DNA of 64,000 bases from Atrichornis clamosus (GCA_013400975.1 WBMZ01003475.1:248001-312000), one strand, 5' to 3'; counted from the first letter of the stretch, positions 24,301 to 36,404 are shown. Translations and numbers: made by a program. Notes: generated from the sequence alone by a model not told the origin.

Positions 24301-25257
24301 ATTAAACATCCAGCCTAGTCTGTACTTAGGAAGGGGGCTCCCCAAGACATCATGTGCCAGTGGATCCCATGCCCTGCATGGCTCAATTGCAACTGTCCCT
24401 TGTGAAAAAGCTGTTTTGCCCAGTTCAGCTCAGACATTTTCCTAACCTAAGTTATTATAATTAAAAATAAGCCTGCATGCAGAGATTTTGCCTCAATAAC
24501 ATACAAGAAACAAGTGTCTGAAACTAATGTATTTTATTTAATATAAAAAGGAAGCTCAAAATGAAACTCATCATAAAAGGCTTTATAAAGAACTATGAGA
24601 AATATCATTAATATCCCTTTTCTTTCTACTGAGTTTATCTTACCACCAAGTTTTTAATGTCTATCTGTCTTTATTAGTACCACTTTGTAACCTGCTGTTT
24701 TCTGTTGTCCTTAACAATGTAGGACTGCTTCCTCAGAATAGGGGAAAAAAAAAAAAAAAGGAAAAATTTGTCCCATAAAATTTCATATTGGCTAAAAAAC
24801 ACCAGAAGCCACAGTTGATCTTTTCCCTGTCTACCTAAGTATTCATCTTCACAATGGCTGTCAGTGAGATACATCCTTGGTTTACATCTTCTCTAAAATG
24901 ATTTAAAGTTCTCTGCTCATCTCAGATCATTGTTATCTAAAGAAGTCCACTAATAAGATGAGATGACAGCCCCAGAAAGAGCGTCTTTAAAACCATCATA
25001 CCCTCAATACTCTTCTGTTTTCTGAAGGAGGTAAGGCCATTAGAACTCTACTGAGCCCCTGTGATAAAGTTCTAACATAAACCTGCAGTTTCTGTGATGT
25101 GGCCACTCTTCCTGTTGCAAAATAAAATTTCTCTTTGCAACCCCCAGAACCACCAAAGCATGTTACCTCTACCCACCTCCATCTAGTTGTTTATGCCCGC
25201 TCAGTTACCTGCAAACAGCACCAGAAGAACCCAGTTCATGCCGACATAAGGCAACAT
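18245..25257 (-). CDS. HAVCR1: TIM-1-like (HAVCR1-type) immune receptor, multi-exon gene
   Basis: A second TIM-family type I membrane receptor. Coding exons on the minus strand: 25257-25209 (signal), 23278-22934 (IgV), 22356-22306, 20287-20208 and 19949-19893 (stalk), 19171-19057 (transmembrane), 18473-18449 and 18320-18245 (tail). Phases 1,1,1,0,0,1,2 close without a stop to 265 codons. The IgV exon has six cysteines and the WFND phosphatidylserine loop. The tail LSVKITPQG... ending AEENIYIMH matches the LSVSFSSLQ...AEDNIYI layout of mammalian TIM-1, whose tyrosine recruits PI3K. Signal and IgV exons have the same sizes as in TIMD4, so the pair arose by tandem duplication. The stalk is only about 60 residues. 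Because it is the only TIM gene between TIMD4 and MED7, it could equally be called an HAVCR1/HAVCR2 co-orthologue; tail and WFND favour TIM-1 over TIM-3. Confidence 0.85.
18449..18473 (-). CDS. HAVCR1: TIM-1-like exon 7: cytoplasmic
   Basis: A 25-nt exon, phase 1 to 2, donor GATTAC|gtaagt, coding HDSLSVKIT. It aligns with the QQLSVSFSS part of the mammalian TIM-1 tail. The acceptor (gtggaaag) is weak, but other nearby acceptors introduce a stop. Confidence 0.62.
19057..19171 (-). CDS. HAVCR1: TIM-1-like exon 6: transmembrane segment
   Basis: Acceptor tgtttggcag|AAC and donor AAAC|gtgagt enclose 115 nt. NTSVSLPSQQYPEHG is followed by the hydrophobic helix LYIGIGSCAVLLVILLLALF and TK. The YIGIG start is typical of TIM transmembrane exons. 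Phase 0 to 1. Confidence 0.9.
19893..19949 (-). CDS. HAVCR1: TIM-1-like exon 5: membrane-proximal stalk with two cysteines
   Basis: A 57-nt exon, phase 0 to 0, acceptor gcctttcag|GCC and donor TGCAG|gtatgg. It codes ASAPCSGTSDCLDATANLQ. Two cysteines in a TIM stalk are unusual. Skipping it would keep the frame, so it may be an optional exon. Confidence 0.68.
20208..20287 (-). CDS. HAVCR1: TIM-1-like exon 4: stalk
   Basis: An 80-nt exon with acceptor cttgctcag|CT and donor AGACT|gtaagc. It encodes APGSTGESSFTVTRTW and further Ser/Thr residues and shifts the phase from 1 to 0. Confidence 0.8.
20588..20712 (-). mobile_element. CR1 LINE 3' end fragment
   Basis: Begins 'atagaatcataaaatggttt' and runs through 'ccccttgttccaacccc'-like text, the reverse complement of the bird CR1 3' terminus. 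About 125 bases, inside the fourth intron region of the TIM-1-like gene. Confidence 0.85.
22306..22356 (-). CDS. HAVCR1: TIM-1-like exon 3: stalk
   Basis: A 51-nt Ser/Thr-rich exon (RISTASPHTYTSEQTS), acceptor aacatcag|CG and donor CTCAG|gtaact, phase 1 to 1. Confidence 0.8.
22934..23278 (-). CDS. HAVCR1: TIM-1-like exon 2: IgV domain with RGD
   Basis: Exon of 345 nt with acceptor ttgtccacag|GC and donor GAAAG|gtgagt. It holds VTVPC, TSMCWG, ERCPSSKC and DSGTYCC (six cysteines), PGWFND at 22979-22968, an NVT sequon, and LLRGDLEVGDVSL, placing an RGD tripeptide at 23075-23067. Confidence 0.96.
23561..23588. repeat. Short tandem duplication (2 x 14 bp)
   Basis: The unit ctagtctgttggct occurs twice in direct succession, in the first intron of the TIM-1-like gene. 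Confidence 0.9.
25209..25257 (-). CDS. HAVCR1: TIM-1-like exon 1: start codon and signal peptide
   Basis: ATG at 25257-25255 starts MLPYVGMNWVLLVLFA, then TGCAG|gtaact in phase 1. An internal Met at codon 7 is an alternative start; the first gives the same 49-nt exon size as TIMD4 and a normal signal length. Confidence 0.85.
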
Positions 25258-27434
25258 TGCGGCTGAAGATGAGGAACAACGCTCCCCTTCGCCCTTCTCA
25301 TTCAAGAAAAATTCTCTTCCTTGTAAACTTCCGGGTTTCCTCCTTAACACGCCATCTCCAGACAGAGCTGTGGTGCCTCTCAGTCCAATCTGGATTGTTT
25401 TGCCCGTGGTTGGGCTGTGTCCTGCAGCACAGCCAAGTGCTGCTGTGGCAGGGACGAGCGCACTGAGCTCCTGCTGACCGGGGTTTGACTGAGTGGTGAC
25501 AACACTTCACAGCATCACACAACTCTGCTTCTCATTTTTTTCCATATCGGCTTGATGACAGCAAGTGAAACTTGTCAGCACCACTGAGCTGACACAACTA
25601 TAAGCAATCCACTGCCCCAGACTGCTTCCCACATCTGCTTTTGCCAGACTAGGCAGCAGTTAAGATAAAAGATTATTTAGGATATGTATCAGATTGCGGT
25701 AAGTGAAAATATATTGGCCAAATAACAGATTCCTAGGAGAAACTACTCAAGCTTTTGATCATAAGTTTCTGGTTCTAATACTCAGAAGCAACTCAGAGCA
25801 TCTTCTGGCAAATTTTCTCTGGCACCAATGATTTGGTATTATTGGAAAACTGTCCTGTTACACAGCTGAGCCTAATGGAGTGGCAGTCTTTTTTCCTCTG
25901 TCTTCAAAATTCTGTATGCATCTGGGCTTTTGCAACATAAAGTAAAACATCCAGAATACAGAGGTGACTTTAACAAGTAGTGTGGAAACCATATCACCCC
26001 AGACTCAAGGCTCACTCTGACAAAATGCTGAAATACAGCTTTTGAGAAATGTTGTTCCCTGGCCACTCTCCCTGTGCCTGGATGACCAACCTCTTCTCAA
26101 AGATGTCTTTCTGTATTGTTTGGACTAGAACTGCAGCTGTGATCAATGGTATTTAATCCAGGGCCAAGAAATGTTCTTTGCTGAAGCAGCTGATCTACCT
26201 CACAGTGTTTTATACAGATTAAATTAAGTACTAAGGAGTTATTTATCAGTAAGTGGAAGATGCTAGAGTTGGAACCAACAGAGCTGCCTTGCATGGCAAC
26301 CTTACAGGAGAGCAGAGGCACCAAACTGACAGGGTTTTTAAGTGAAAATTAGGAAAACCGAGGGATTAATCTAGCCAAGAGACAAACTAGCAACACACTG
26401 TAGGAAAGAAGAGGGATGAAGGATGATTTTTGCATGCAGCAGCTGGAAACAGGACTCTAAGAAAATGCTTCTTCTCTGCTCCTGTTCTTTCTGAGGAAAG
26501 AGGAAACTGTGGACAGCTGTTAGAGGAACAATTTTGGTAATTAGCAGCAGGATCCCGAAACTGCTCTGCACGAATGGAAAAGGCAGGGCAGGCTGGCTCT
26601 GGCAGGACGTGGTGACGGCGCTCACCGCAGCTGTGCCGTGACAGCGCGTGGCACGGGCTGGTGAACTCGGGTGGCTCAGCACGTGGCCAACACCCACCTG
26701 CAGAGCAGGACACAGCCCTGCCACGGGACCAGCAAGAACGAGTGGTGTGCATGGGTCTGCATGGATTCCTCCTTTGCATGAGCCATGTCTGAGCTCTGAA
26801 ATAAAAAGATGAGAAAACATGGAAACTTATCCCAGAGCTCTGCCTGAACCCTTTCTACTCACTTCACCCATTCCCACATTAGCCTGTGTGAGTGCTGCCT
26901 GTATCCCAGGAAAGCCATTCTGGTCACATGGTAAACGACTGTGACAGATACAGGACAACAGTTAACCCACTTGCTTTAGATTTCACCTCAAATACAGACC
27001 ATAAGGCATGCCTTAATGTCATTTAGGTTTTTCTATGTCCCTGTTTTCCAAGTTCCTGTGTTTTGTTTGTGCAAGAAACAAGCACCATTTCTGTGGGAAT
27101 TTTTTCTTGACTCAGAGCATATAGGTTTATAAAATGCCATACCCAAAACAAGCAGGAAGTGACAAATGAAAATACAACAGAAAAAGCCAACTTTAATCTG
27201 CACCCACCACGTCACGTGATACACTTAACAAAAACTACACTTTTTTGTTTCTACCAAAAAAACCACAGGTCACAAAATATTAAACATTTTCATCTGCCCA
27301 GTCACTCACAATCTGTGACAGGTGCACAACAGATGCTCTGTCTGCTCGTACGACAGCAAAACAAAATACAACATGTAGCCTCAGAACCCCTTTTGTCTCT
27401 CACTATGGTGCACTAACAAAACAAGGTGTTTTCT
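25258..27434. other. Intergenic stretch between the TIM-1-like gene and MED7
   Basis: Contains the promoter and 5' UTR of the TIM-1-like gene (not resolvable here) and the MED7 3' UTR. A GC-richer patch at about 26.58-26.78 kb gives long overlapping minus-strand frames, but these show no recognisable domain. Confidence 0.4.
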
Positions 27435-28127
27435 TCATGTCATTTCATCAATAATGCTGCACATTGCTGCATCTTTGTCCAAAACCTGATCTCTCTTGCC
27501 ACCAGAACGCTCTCTCTGCTTTTCACTCTGTCCAATGCAGTTGCTGCCATCATCAGTATCCATGGATTCCACTTTCACTCTCAGCCCTCCCTCTGCATGA
27601 GGCAGATCATCGGGCAGGGAAGCCAGGCAGTTCTGAATCATCTCCACAACTCGCTCCAGGTGCTTCTGGAACCGCTCGGCGGTCTCCAGGCGCTGACGCT
27701 TCTGCACCTCCATCATGACTCTCAGCGTCTCCCTGGCTTGGTGAGGCCGATATTCATTTATAAGGTGATGGACGTGGACAAAAAGCAGTTTCAAGTCTTC
27801 CAGTTTCTCCTCTCGCTTTATACTCCCTGGACTCCTTATCAAGATATCCAAGAGGTCCAAAAAGTTGACCAGGATAGACATATTAAGTTTCCTTAATTCC
27901 TTCTTGTGATCAAACTGCATAGGATGCAGTCGTTCAATACCCTGGCTCTCCAAGGGCCGAATGATCAGATCATCACACTGGAACTGATTCCCAAACATCA
28001 TGTAGCTGTCCTTCACAGGTGGAGGTGGCTTTGGAGCCAGGCCTTTACGGATATTTTCATCAGTATATTCTTTTATATATTGCATTGGAGGCGGAGGAAG
28101 GGCACTCACTTGCTGAGGTTCACCCAT
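27435..28127 (-). CDS. MED7: Mediator complex subunit 7
   Basis: Intact 230-codon frame in a single coding exon, starting [20 protein letters not shown], essentially the human MED7 start, and continuing through the conserved [33 protein letters not shown] and [20 protein letters not shown] blocks. Human MED7 has 233 residues. MED7 is a middle-module subunit of the nuclear Mediator complex; its C-terminal helices pair with MED21 and it bridges transcription factors to RNA polymerase II. The acidic C-terminal tail is the most diverged part and ends IIDEMT. An acceptor (attccctag) about 20 bases before the ATG indicates a 5' UTR intron leading to the CpG island near 29 kb. Orientation and position between the TIM genes and ITK match the mammalian order. 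Confidence 0.98.
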   Translation of the reverse strand: MGEPQQVSALPPPPMQYIKEYTDENIRKGLAPKPPPPVKDSYMMFGNQFQCDDLIIRPLESQGIERLHPMQFDHKKELRKLNMSILVNFLDLLDILIRSPGSIKREEKLEDLKLLFVHVHHLINEYRPHQARETLRVMMEVQKRQRLETAERFQKHLERVVEMIQNCLASLPDDLPHAEGGLRVKVESMDTDDGSNCIGQSEKQRERSGGKRDQVLDKDAAMCSIIDEMT

Positions 28128-28146
28128 TTTTGCCAGATGAAAAACC

Positions 28147-28442
28147 TAGGGAATGACCAAGGAAATATATGTTAATAATTTGTGTCACAAGGTTATAATA
28201 TAAACATAAAGACAGTTTATGAGAGAATGAGCCAAAAGAGACAACTCCGTGTGCAGAATACAGGAAACTCCTAATAAATCCATGTTACCTTTTCTAAAAC
28301 TAAGGTTTACTTAGAGCAGGATTAATTACACCCAACATACACAGAATACTCATTTCCCAAAATATGAAAGACGACTCTGTAAACTGGGCAGCCACAGGCA
28401 GAAGTGAGACCACTTCCCTAGATGGGACCTGGTGAGCAAACC
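28147..28442 (-). other. MED7: Start of the MED7 5' UTR intron
   Basis: On the minus strand, cattccctag at about 28155-28146 forms a plausible acceptor, and the ATG lies shortly downstream. Upstream candidate donors are CCTG|gtgagc (exon end 28945) and GGCAG|gtgagg (exon end 29036). This 300-base stretch holds nothing else recognisable. Confidence 0.55.
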
Positions 28443-28845
28443 CCACAGAATCACGGAATATCCCAAGCTAGAAGGGAACCACGAGGATCATCAAAGTCCA
28501 ACTCCTGGCCCTGCACAGGACACCCCAACAATCCCACCAAGCGCCTGAGAGCATTGTCCAAAGGCTTCTTGAACTCTTTCAGCCTTGGGGTCGTGATCAC
28601 TTCCTTGAGGAGCCCGATCACCCTTTGGGTGAAGAACCTTTTCTTAATTTCCAACATCCCCTGGCACAGCTCCAGCCATTCCCTCGGGTCCTGTTCCTGG
28701 TCAGAGAGAGCAGAGATCGAAGCTGCCCCTCCGCTGCCTCACGTGAGCTGCAGCCCGCGGTGAGGTTTCCCCTCAGTCTGCTCTTCTCCAGGCTGAACAC
28801 ACCAAATGACCTCAGCCGCTCCTCGTGTGGCCTCCCCTCTTCAAC
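28443..28845 (-). mobile_element. CR1 LINE 3' fragment in the MED7 5' intron
   Basis: Starts 'cacagaatcacggaatatcc' and continues through the CR1 body in reverse. Read on the minus strand it encodes FSLEKSRLRGNL, the same segment as the copy at the left end of the window. Length about 400 bases, 5'-truncated. Confidence 0.85.
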
Positions 28846-28849
28846 CGCG

Positions 28850-29420
28850 CCCTACGAAAGCAACCGAGTCGGGCCCATACCCGCCGCCGCCGCCCTGCCC
28901 TGTGCCGGGTTCTGCGGAGGCCCAAACCCCGCGGCGAGGCTCACCAGGCCAGTGCTGAAGAGAGAAGAGCTAGGACCACGTTCCAACAGGGAACACGGAC
29001 CCGCTCAGATACCTCAGAGACCCCACCGCCCTCACCTGCCCGCGCCGCCCTCAGCACCGCCGCTTCCGCCCAGCAGCCCCTTCCCCCCGCTCTCCATTGG
29101 CTCGCGGCCCGGCGGCGCCGCGCTCTGATTGGCTCCGGGGAGCAGCAGTCAGGCGCTCCTCCACTCATGTCCCTCGGGGGCGGGGCCAGGCGCGGGTCGG
29201 GAGGGGCGGGTCGCGCTATGGCGGAGCGTGCGAGGGTTGTGAGGGTTACGGGGATGTTTTGTCCCGCGGCCGCTGGGAGCGCTCAGGGTGCTGGGACCCC
29301 TCAGCGTGCGGGGCTCCCTCGCCAGAAGCCGCTCCTCAGGCGGCAGGACCTGGCACCCTCGGGGGTGCCCGCTGCGCTGGGACAGCGGGGACGATGCTGG
29401 GTCAGGGCGGCCCCGTTGCT
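28850..29420. promoter_or_regulatory. MED7: CpG-island promoter of MED7
   Basis: A sharply GC- and CpG-rich block in an otherwise AT-leaning window. On the minus strand it has CCAAT boxes (NF-Y type) at 29132-29128 and 29100-29096. GC boxes of Sp1 type lie at about 29176-29187 and 29201-29210. MED7 transcription probably starts just left of the CCAAT boxes, near 29.05 kb. The GC-box half could drive a divergent plus-strand transcript. Confidence 0.8.
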
Positions 29421-29424
29421 GGGA

Positions 29425-29800
29425 GACAGAATCGCAGAAGTCACAGAATCGCAGATTCAGTTAGGTTGGAAAACAGCTCTGACCCTGTGACCCGACACCA
29501 CCGTGTCAATTATACCAAGGCACCAAGTGCCACGTCCAGTTGTTCCTTAAACACCTCAAGGGATGGTGACTCCACCACCTCCCTGGGCAGCCCATTCCAA
29601 TATCTAACCCTCCTTTCTGTGAAGAAATTCCTCCAAATGTCCAACCTAAACCTCCCCTGGTGCAGTTTAAGACCATGTCCGCTTATCCCGGGTAGCCTGA
29701 GAAGAGGCCGATCCCCACCTGGCTCCAAGCACGGGCTGAGCTGGAGGAGCGTGTGTAGATCGGGGTCTGCCAACAGGAATTTGGGCATTCACCACGGAGT
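29425..29800 (-). mobile_element. CR1 LINE 3' fragment beside the MED7 promoter
   Basis: Begins 'cagaatcgcagattcagtta' and runs through 'gggatggtgactccaccacc' and 'gaagaaattcctccaaatgt', standard CR1 text in reverse. It abuts the right edge of the CpG island. Confidence 0.88.
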
Positions 29801-32800
29801 TATGCAGTGATCGTGTAGGATGTGATAGTGTGTGAGGTGATCAGACGGTCTGACTGAGCAAAAACTGCATCAGAATACACCGCGGGCATTACCACTGACC
29901 ATGGGCTCAAAGCATCCCTCTGGGACGCGTTCGCTGCGTTCCTGCAGCCGAATGAGCGAATTCTGACCGTGTTGTAACAAACAGTTGGGCTGCGTTGCTT
30001 TTCTTTCGGTTTTGTTTTAGGAGTTGAAGTAGAAACCGTGGATTTAAGTTTTTCGGTGGATCACGTGGAGCTGGGCTTGCTGGCATCGTTTCTGCAGAAA
30101 TTTCTCCCTGGAATGGCTAAGAGGGAAAGATTTTTCGATATTGGCCATTTCTGTGCTGTTCTCTCTCCCTCAGCAGATGGCAGCAATGGCTTTGGTGTGA
30201 CAGGGACCCATTGCCACACACACAGTGTCATTTACAGATTCACTCTACAGTATTGATCATTTCAGCAGAAAAGTTTCAATTGAATGACAATTACTTTGGG
30301 TACTGTTAATTATTTGTAAAAATGCAAAGAAAATCCAGAACACTTATGTTTATTTGACTAGGAAGCCTGAAATGATGCACAGCTCACATTGTACAGAATA
30401 TCTGAATATTTTTATATTCCAAACTAAACTACAATTTACAGTGAGTACAAACCTGGCTGCAAAATAGGCTGTTCTGTTTTGATTTGTAAGCAATTTGCTG
30501 AATTCAGACAAGGGTGCAATTCCATGCTGCAACTAAACCGTTCCTGCTTTGGAAATAGAGGTCTCATTCCTTCACCCCTACTCCTTCCTCCCAATCCCTC
30601 TCTCCTTTCTTCCCTCGCTGCTCCTCCAGCCCCTGCACTGGCCCTTTCCTCTCACTGCTTCTACCATCACCATCAGGCACTGGATTGCGAAGCAAACTGA
30701 TGTTTGATGCTCCAAACCCAACAGAAAACATTACTGCAATTTTTCTGTGTTAAGTTTTCAGCTCTTCTAGTCAGTAAAGTCATCTTTGTGCTCTGTACCC
30801 TGTGAGCATCAGGGCGAGCTTCTGAAAGAGTAGAGTGCATAGGCAGAAGGAAAGGAGGAGGCTGGGGAGATGGGGAGGGGAACAGTTCTCCTTGTTTCTT
30901 TGACAGAAAGCTCTTATCTTGTCTGAAATCATCTTGTTACATCATACTCTGTAAGACAGGCAAGGAATAAAAATCATCGCCTCCAGAGATGCATGAGATA
31001 ACCCGTGTAGTAGGAGGTACTAACACACCTTTGATTTTATTGGACTTTCCAGACTTTGATTTCACATTCTTCTTACAGGAGCTGGGTTTGGTTCTCTCGT
31101 GCCTTGCACTCTGTGAACTGTGCAGCAAGGATGTCAAATGCTGTGACTTCAAACAGGAGGAGGCACTGAGAGCCAAGCACTTGTTTTTGACACGATCTCT
31201 GTGATCTTCTTGACTCATTTTCTGTATGATAGTGGCCAAGACAGAGGGGATATAATGTCAACTAATAAAATAAGAAAGAAGTGTTTCGGTCTTGTTCTTG
31301 GTAGCATGGCTGGTTCTCAGAAGACCCATGGATTACTCTTTCCAGCCTGTGGGGAGCTGCTGACATTTCTCCTTACAGTGGTTCTAAATGAGAAATTAAG
31401 AAGGATGGTGAGTGTCAAGTGTGGCACTCTACCGTTTGCTTTCTGCTACCTGTCATCTCTTTTCTGAAATAACGACACCATCCAGTACAAGCCTACCACT
31501 GATAATGAAGTACAATTCCGACACCATCTCCAAACTGTGGGAATGAACTTGGACACCCCTTCAGCAGATCAATATACAATGACATTCCCTGCCTCAAAGA
31601 CTCAACATCTTAATTTACAGCTTTAGTTAAGTTTATTTTCATTTTCTTCATAACTAATTTTATGCAAATTGGCATGTTTAAGTATCAGGCACTCCAGTTC
31701 TGCTAATTCAGCAGCAGTGTGTACAGTGTGTGCCATTGCAGTATGCTGTTATTTTAGCAGAATTGGAATCCAAACATTATAAAAGCACAGTAAATATAAA
31801 CGCCATTTTCAAGCATGGTCTTAGAACAGTGCTGCTCTCTTCTGTGCTCCAACAGATTTCTTCCATTTTTTACTGCTATTGCACTCTAAATAATAACTAA
31901 ATGTGTGTGTGTTTTTCTCACGTTGTGTGAAAAATAACCCCAAAGTGAAATTCAGTTCCAGTCTCTTCTTGGGTGTAGGTCAGTATTATCTCTTACAGCC
32001 TGGTTAAGCAATGAGCTCAGGAATTTCCTTTTTTGGTGATTGTTACAGGCTTTGTTGCAGGATATACCAGGGAGAAGGGCGAGAGAAAAGGAGCCTGTTG
32101 GGGGTGAAGGAGACTTAACCAAGCTTTATGTCTCCATCTGCTGTGGTTAATTCCCATCTCCCTGTCTCCCGCTGTGGCTTTGGGAATGAATGAATTTGCA
32201 GTGCAGTGCTGTGCAGCCTTTTCTTCCTGGCTCCTCAGAATAAAACATGAGCTGCAGCCTATTGGCACACCTACTAAAGTAGGGAAGAAGTTGAATGTTC
32301 CCATCAAGTAAAAACTGGGGCACACCAATGTGCAGTGCACGTGACAGCTGAACTGTTTCTTGCTATACAGCCTGTTGCCACATTCAGATTCAAAGCTCAG
32401 AACAGAGCCTGCATGGTTATTTAGCAATGAAACAGGTATCTTACTACTGGGTAATAAACTGACAGGGCTCAAAATCCAGGCACATTTTGATAGAATCATC
32501 CAGCACTCTTTCTTATGCTCATGATCGTAATGTTGTTTCTGGAAGGAGCCCCCCGACCTGATTTTTAAGCCAGACATTAATGCTGGGTGTTTTCTTGGTC
32601 ATATACCTGTGCTAACTGCTTATTCCAACATTTAAATGAATATGTCTCAAAAAAGCTTGGCAAGAAGAAGTAATTCCTGTCCAGCCATCATTTTACTGGA
32701 TGGCAGCAAACATCTCATATTGCCAGGATAAACTGTGGGATCTGCAGTTTTGCCAGCAGTGCAAGTCACACCTTTGTCTTCAGAGGGAGACAGTAACAGA

Positions 32801-34390
32801 CAGGAGCCACAACAGGCACTAACAAAAGGAGCTGGAACAAAGTCCCAGTTCGGGTGTGACCCCACAAAACTAGGTTTTCCTTTCTGCATTTTTGCTTAAG
32901 AGAGAACAGCTGAGGAAAGGATTAATTGTCCCTTTGTCACAGAAGAGCCTGTCCTAACCCTGTGCAAGTTCTCCAGTATAAAACGTGTTCTCTATGTCAC
33001 TGCCAACATCAGTAAGCCCGGGAGTTATTCACTTCAGGCATTCAAATGATGGATAATTCACCATATCCTCCCAGCAGATGCTCAGAATAAGGCATCTACT
33101 TTCCCAGGGCTCCCAAACAGTTCACAGGAGAATCTTGCTTTGCTTCTACAAGAGCAGCTCCCTTGGTCACTGGGAGCAGTGTGAGGAGATTCAAAGGTGC
33201 AGTTGTAAGACCTCAGGGAAAGCTGGATGCATCTGGCTCATAAAGACCAGGCTAATTCTTCCCTTTTTCTGCAGCTTTCTGTCTTGTGCTTTGGGTCTAC
33301 TGGAGCCATGTTTATTGGGGTGATAATGAACTGCCAAAGAAGCAAGACAGCTGAGTAACCTAAATAAGAGTTTCTCACACTCCAAGCTAAGCAACAAAAT
33401 GGGTTGAATTATGGAAGCTTAGAAATTTGGTAATAATCATCATATTGAGCAGCTGGTGTAAAGGATGAGCTGGCACCCAGGCAGTAAACCTGACCCCAAT
33501 ATTACACATGGTAATATCAAGTGAAAGATACAGATCAATTTATGAGAGTGAAGAGAGAGTTGCAACCTTCCAGACTGTTTTTTTTTGCAGAAACAAAACT
33601 TATCTATATTTAGCTTTATAAATTTCTCTGCCGCCTTCAGGACATAAGCCTTGGTATCAGAGCAGGATGTGCGGGTGGGGAGATTTTCACGTCTGCAGTA
33701 ATCAAAGTGTGAACTGCATAATCTGGGTAAATCCCCTATGAAAAAAATCCAATCCCTAAAATAACATATTTTAAAGCAGAAATAGAGCAGTTTGCAGGAG
33801 AGAGCAAGGAAAGAACAAAGGTGTTTTGAAGAAAAAAAGGAGTCCACTGAAGCCACAGTTGATAAGTACCTTGTCTGCAACCTCAACTTGCCCAGCACAG
33901 AGAAGAATTTAGAGCACACAGCAGCTCAAACTTCAATCTGAATCATTTAAAGTATTTCAGATTTTCCTGAGTAGGGATGGAAAAGTGTCAAAGGATACAT
34001 GGTAGCAAGCTTTATAAAAGCACTGAAGCAGAGAAGATGTAGGACATGTAAAAAATTCATCATCCCTCATCTTCAAGTTTAGTCTCACAGTGGTTTAAAG
34101 ATATTTAGGACAGTTATATTGAATTCTTTTCTATTAAGGATACAGAATTTCTGTACATTGCAATATATAGCGGTGCCAAAATTCTTGAAAGGAGTGTTTG
34201 GTGTAAAACCATACCTTCATACAAGGTCAGGTTCCAGAAATGAGATGCTTGTGTTAATGGGATATTCCAGCTCTCCTGAGGAGCCCTTTCAGGAAGGCTT
34301 TGTAGTTTGTGTGTAGAGCTCTGCAGATACCCTCACAAGTTCCAGCTCTGCAGCCAACTTGGGCCTAGACAAGTGGTGCATTTTTCCCTT

Positions 34391-34420
34391 ACATATATAC
34401 ATATATATGTATATATCATA
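34391..34420. repeat. AT-rich dinucleotide tract
   Basis: An imperfect (AT/AC)n microsatellite. Confidence 0.8.
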
Positions 34421-36370
34421 CTCTACTGTAGAAGGATCCTGAAGCACTTAAAATGCCTGAGGTTTTCTTTAAAAGGTTTACAACCCTTATTCACCCAGAT
34501 GGATGACAAATGATTTACATCTACAGTTCATGTCTTGCAAGGAAAAAAGACTGTTATTTTAAAATTGGTCAGGAAAAAATTATCTTTGAAATTAAATTCA
34601 AATGCACTTTAATAGGCTACTCTCTCCTAAATAAAATTTTTAGACCATGTGTTTTTCGTTTATACATATCAACCTGGCTATACATTCTTTAGACTCAGGA
34701 TTCATATTCTGGTTTTGGCTTGCTACACTCAAATATTTGTGTGTTTGCTACAATGGGGTTTGGAATTAAGGTGAAAAAAGAAAATGAAGGGGTACATCTG
34801 TGGCAAGAGTGGGTACAAAAATATGTCAGTCCCTACTTTCCCCCCCAGCTCAACAATGAAGCGTTATCAGCTGATAAAGGTATTGCAAAACAGAACTAGT
34901 TAGAAGATCTCACAGAAACCAACCGCCGTGTTCATATCAAATCTGTGTTTATATCAAATCCCACGTTTAACCAAATTTGGCTGTGTTGACTGGTTTCCTT
35001 CCTCATGGTCATTCATATTTTTTCCCCTGTTTACTCTCTTAGCTGGCCCACCATCCCTTTGAACTCACCATGGAAAACTCAGAGCGGCTGATCTCACGTG
35101 CTAAATCCGGCTTGTTTTAACACTCCAGACCAAAATCTGTGATTATTTCCTTGCAATTATTTTCATATTTTCTTGTGCGTCTTTCTGCACGTGTTGTACC
35201 AAGCCTGCATTCTCAGTTTCTCCTTGTTTCTCTCTTTTACCTGGCCCCTCGCAGCCCCTTCCTGTCAGACGCTGTCACATCACACCATGTTTACACCAAA
35301 TGAGGTGCAGTTGCCAAGCCCCTTATCTGCCTATTTGATCAAATCGCCCCTCTCTTGGTGTCCCTCCGAGAACTCACCTCTTATCTCGTGAAGCAATCAA
35401 GCTGCCAGTCACTATGTTGAAAGCTAAGTTCCTCAGCTCTTCCCCCACTACTCACCACCCTTGGTTAATCTCCTCTCCCCCCACATCCTCCATCTCCAGC
35501 AGCATCGCTCCCCTCAGAGGTCTCCGTGTTGGCATCTCAACCCTCTGCTGCCCTGCACTCCTCGCTGCAAAGTCACACCCTTGTATTTCTATTTATATTC
35601 AATTTTCTGATAAGACAACATGTACATCTCTGCCAACAGACTGCAAACCGTTTTGGCCCAAGCTACAAAGATTTTTCACAAAGTTCTTAACATGCTACAG
35701 TTAGTGTGAAGAAGAGACTAGAAAGAATCATAGTCCTAGATACGTGTTATTAGCTAAAAATGCAATACCATTAAAAACTGTCATTATAAATTCATCTGTA
35801 CTGACACAAATCAGGTGAAATGCTCGCGGATCAAGACCAAAGCCTTTTTGGGGGTTATTCACTGTTGCAAGCACAGTGAAACCCATACAATTTGTCAGGG
35901 CATTCTAGTGCACATTTTTTGGTTTATTAATTACAAGAAAGGATCTTTGAGCATAATTTAAACCAGCAAATTCTCAAGCATAAGGAAAGTTACGCACACA
36001 CAAAAGCAGTCCTTTATTTTGGAGATACGGGTTCTGGAATTTATCCAAATAGCTGCTGCTTATACTGGACTCAATTCTAGAAAACTGTCATCAAAATCTG
36101 CTTTTTTTAAACACGCATACTGCATGAGGCAAGCTGGTTTGTAGAAGAACTGGGAAATTTGGCCTGAGCATTGATCCTAGTCTACAAATAGATGTGAAAT
36201 CCCCCTTGACAGCAGCGATGGTTTTTTAGGAGATCACAGCCTTGTGTCATCTCACCACAAGAGTTCCTTGGTACTCAGTCACTCTGCTGAGAAACAAAGT
36301 ATATGTGTACTAGACTTCAGCATGACAAATGTTTTAACATGTGCTTCACCTTGTCTTCAGCAAGACTTCC

Positions 36371-36404
36371 ATATAAATATATATATATATAAATATATAT
36401 ATAT
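36371..36404. repeat. AT-rich microsatellite
   Basis: An (AT)n tract interrupted by AAAT. Confidence 0.85.

Noticed and set aside
26371..26820. 149-codon minus frame between the TIM-1-like gene and MED7
   Set aside because: Open because of local GC content; the overlapping frame is also long, and neither has recognisable sequence.
28825..29810. Long plus-strand frames over the MED7 promoter
   Set aside because: CpG-island composition removes stop codons, and the downstream part is CR1 antisense. A non-coding divergent transcript remains possible.
32017..32577. 186-codon minus frame in the MED7-ITK gap
   Set aside because: No domain, no splice logic and cysteine-rich chance composition; not supportable as a gene.
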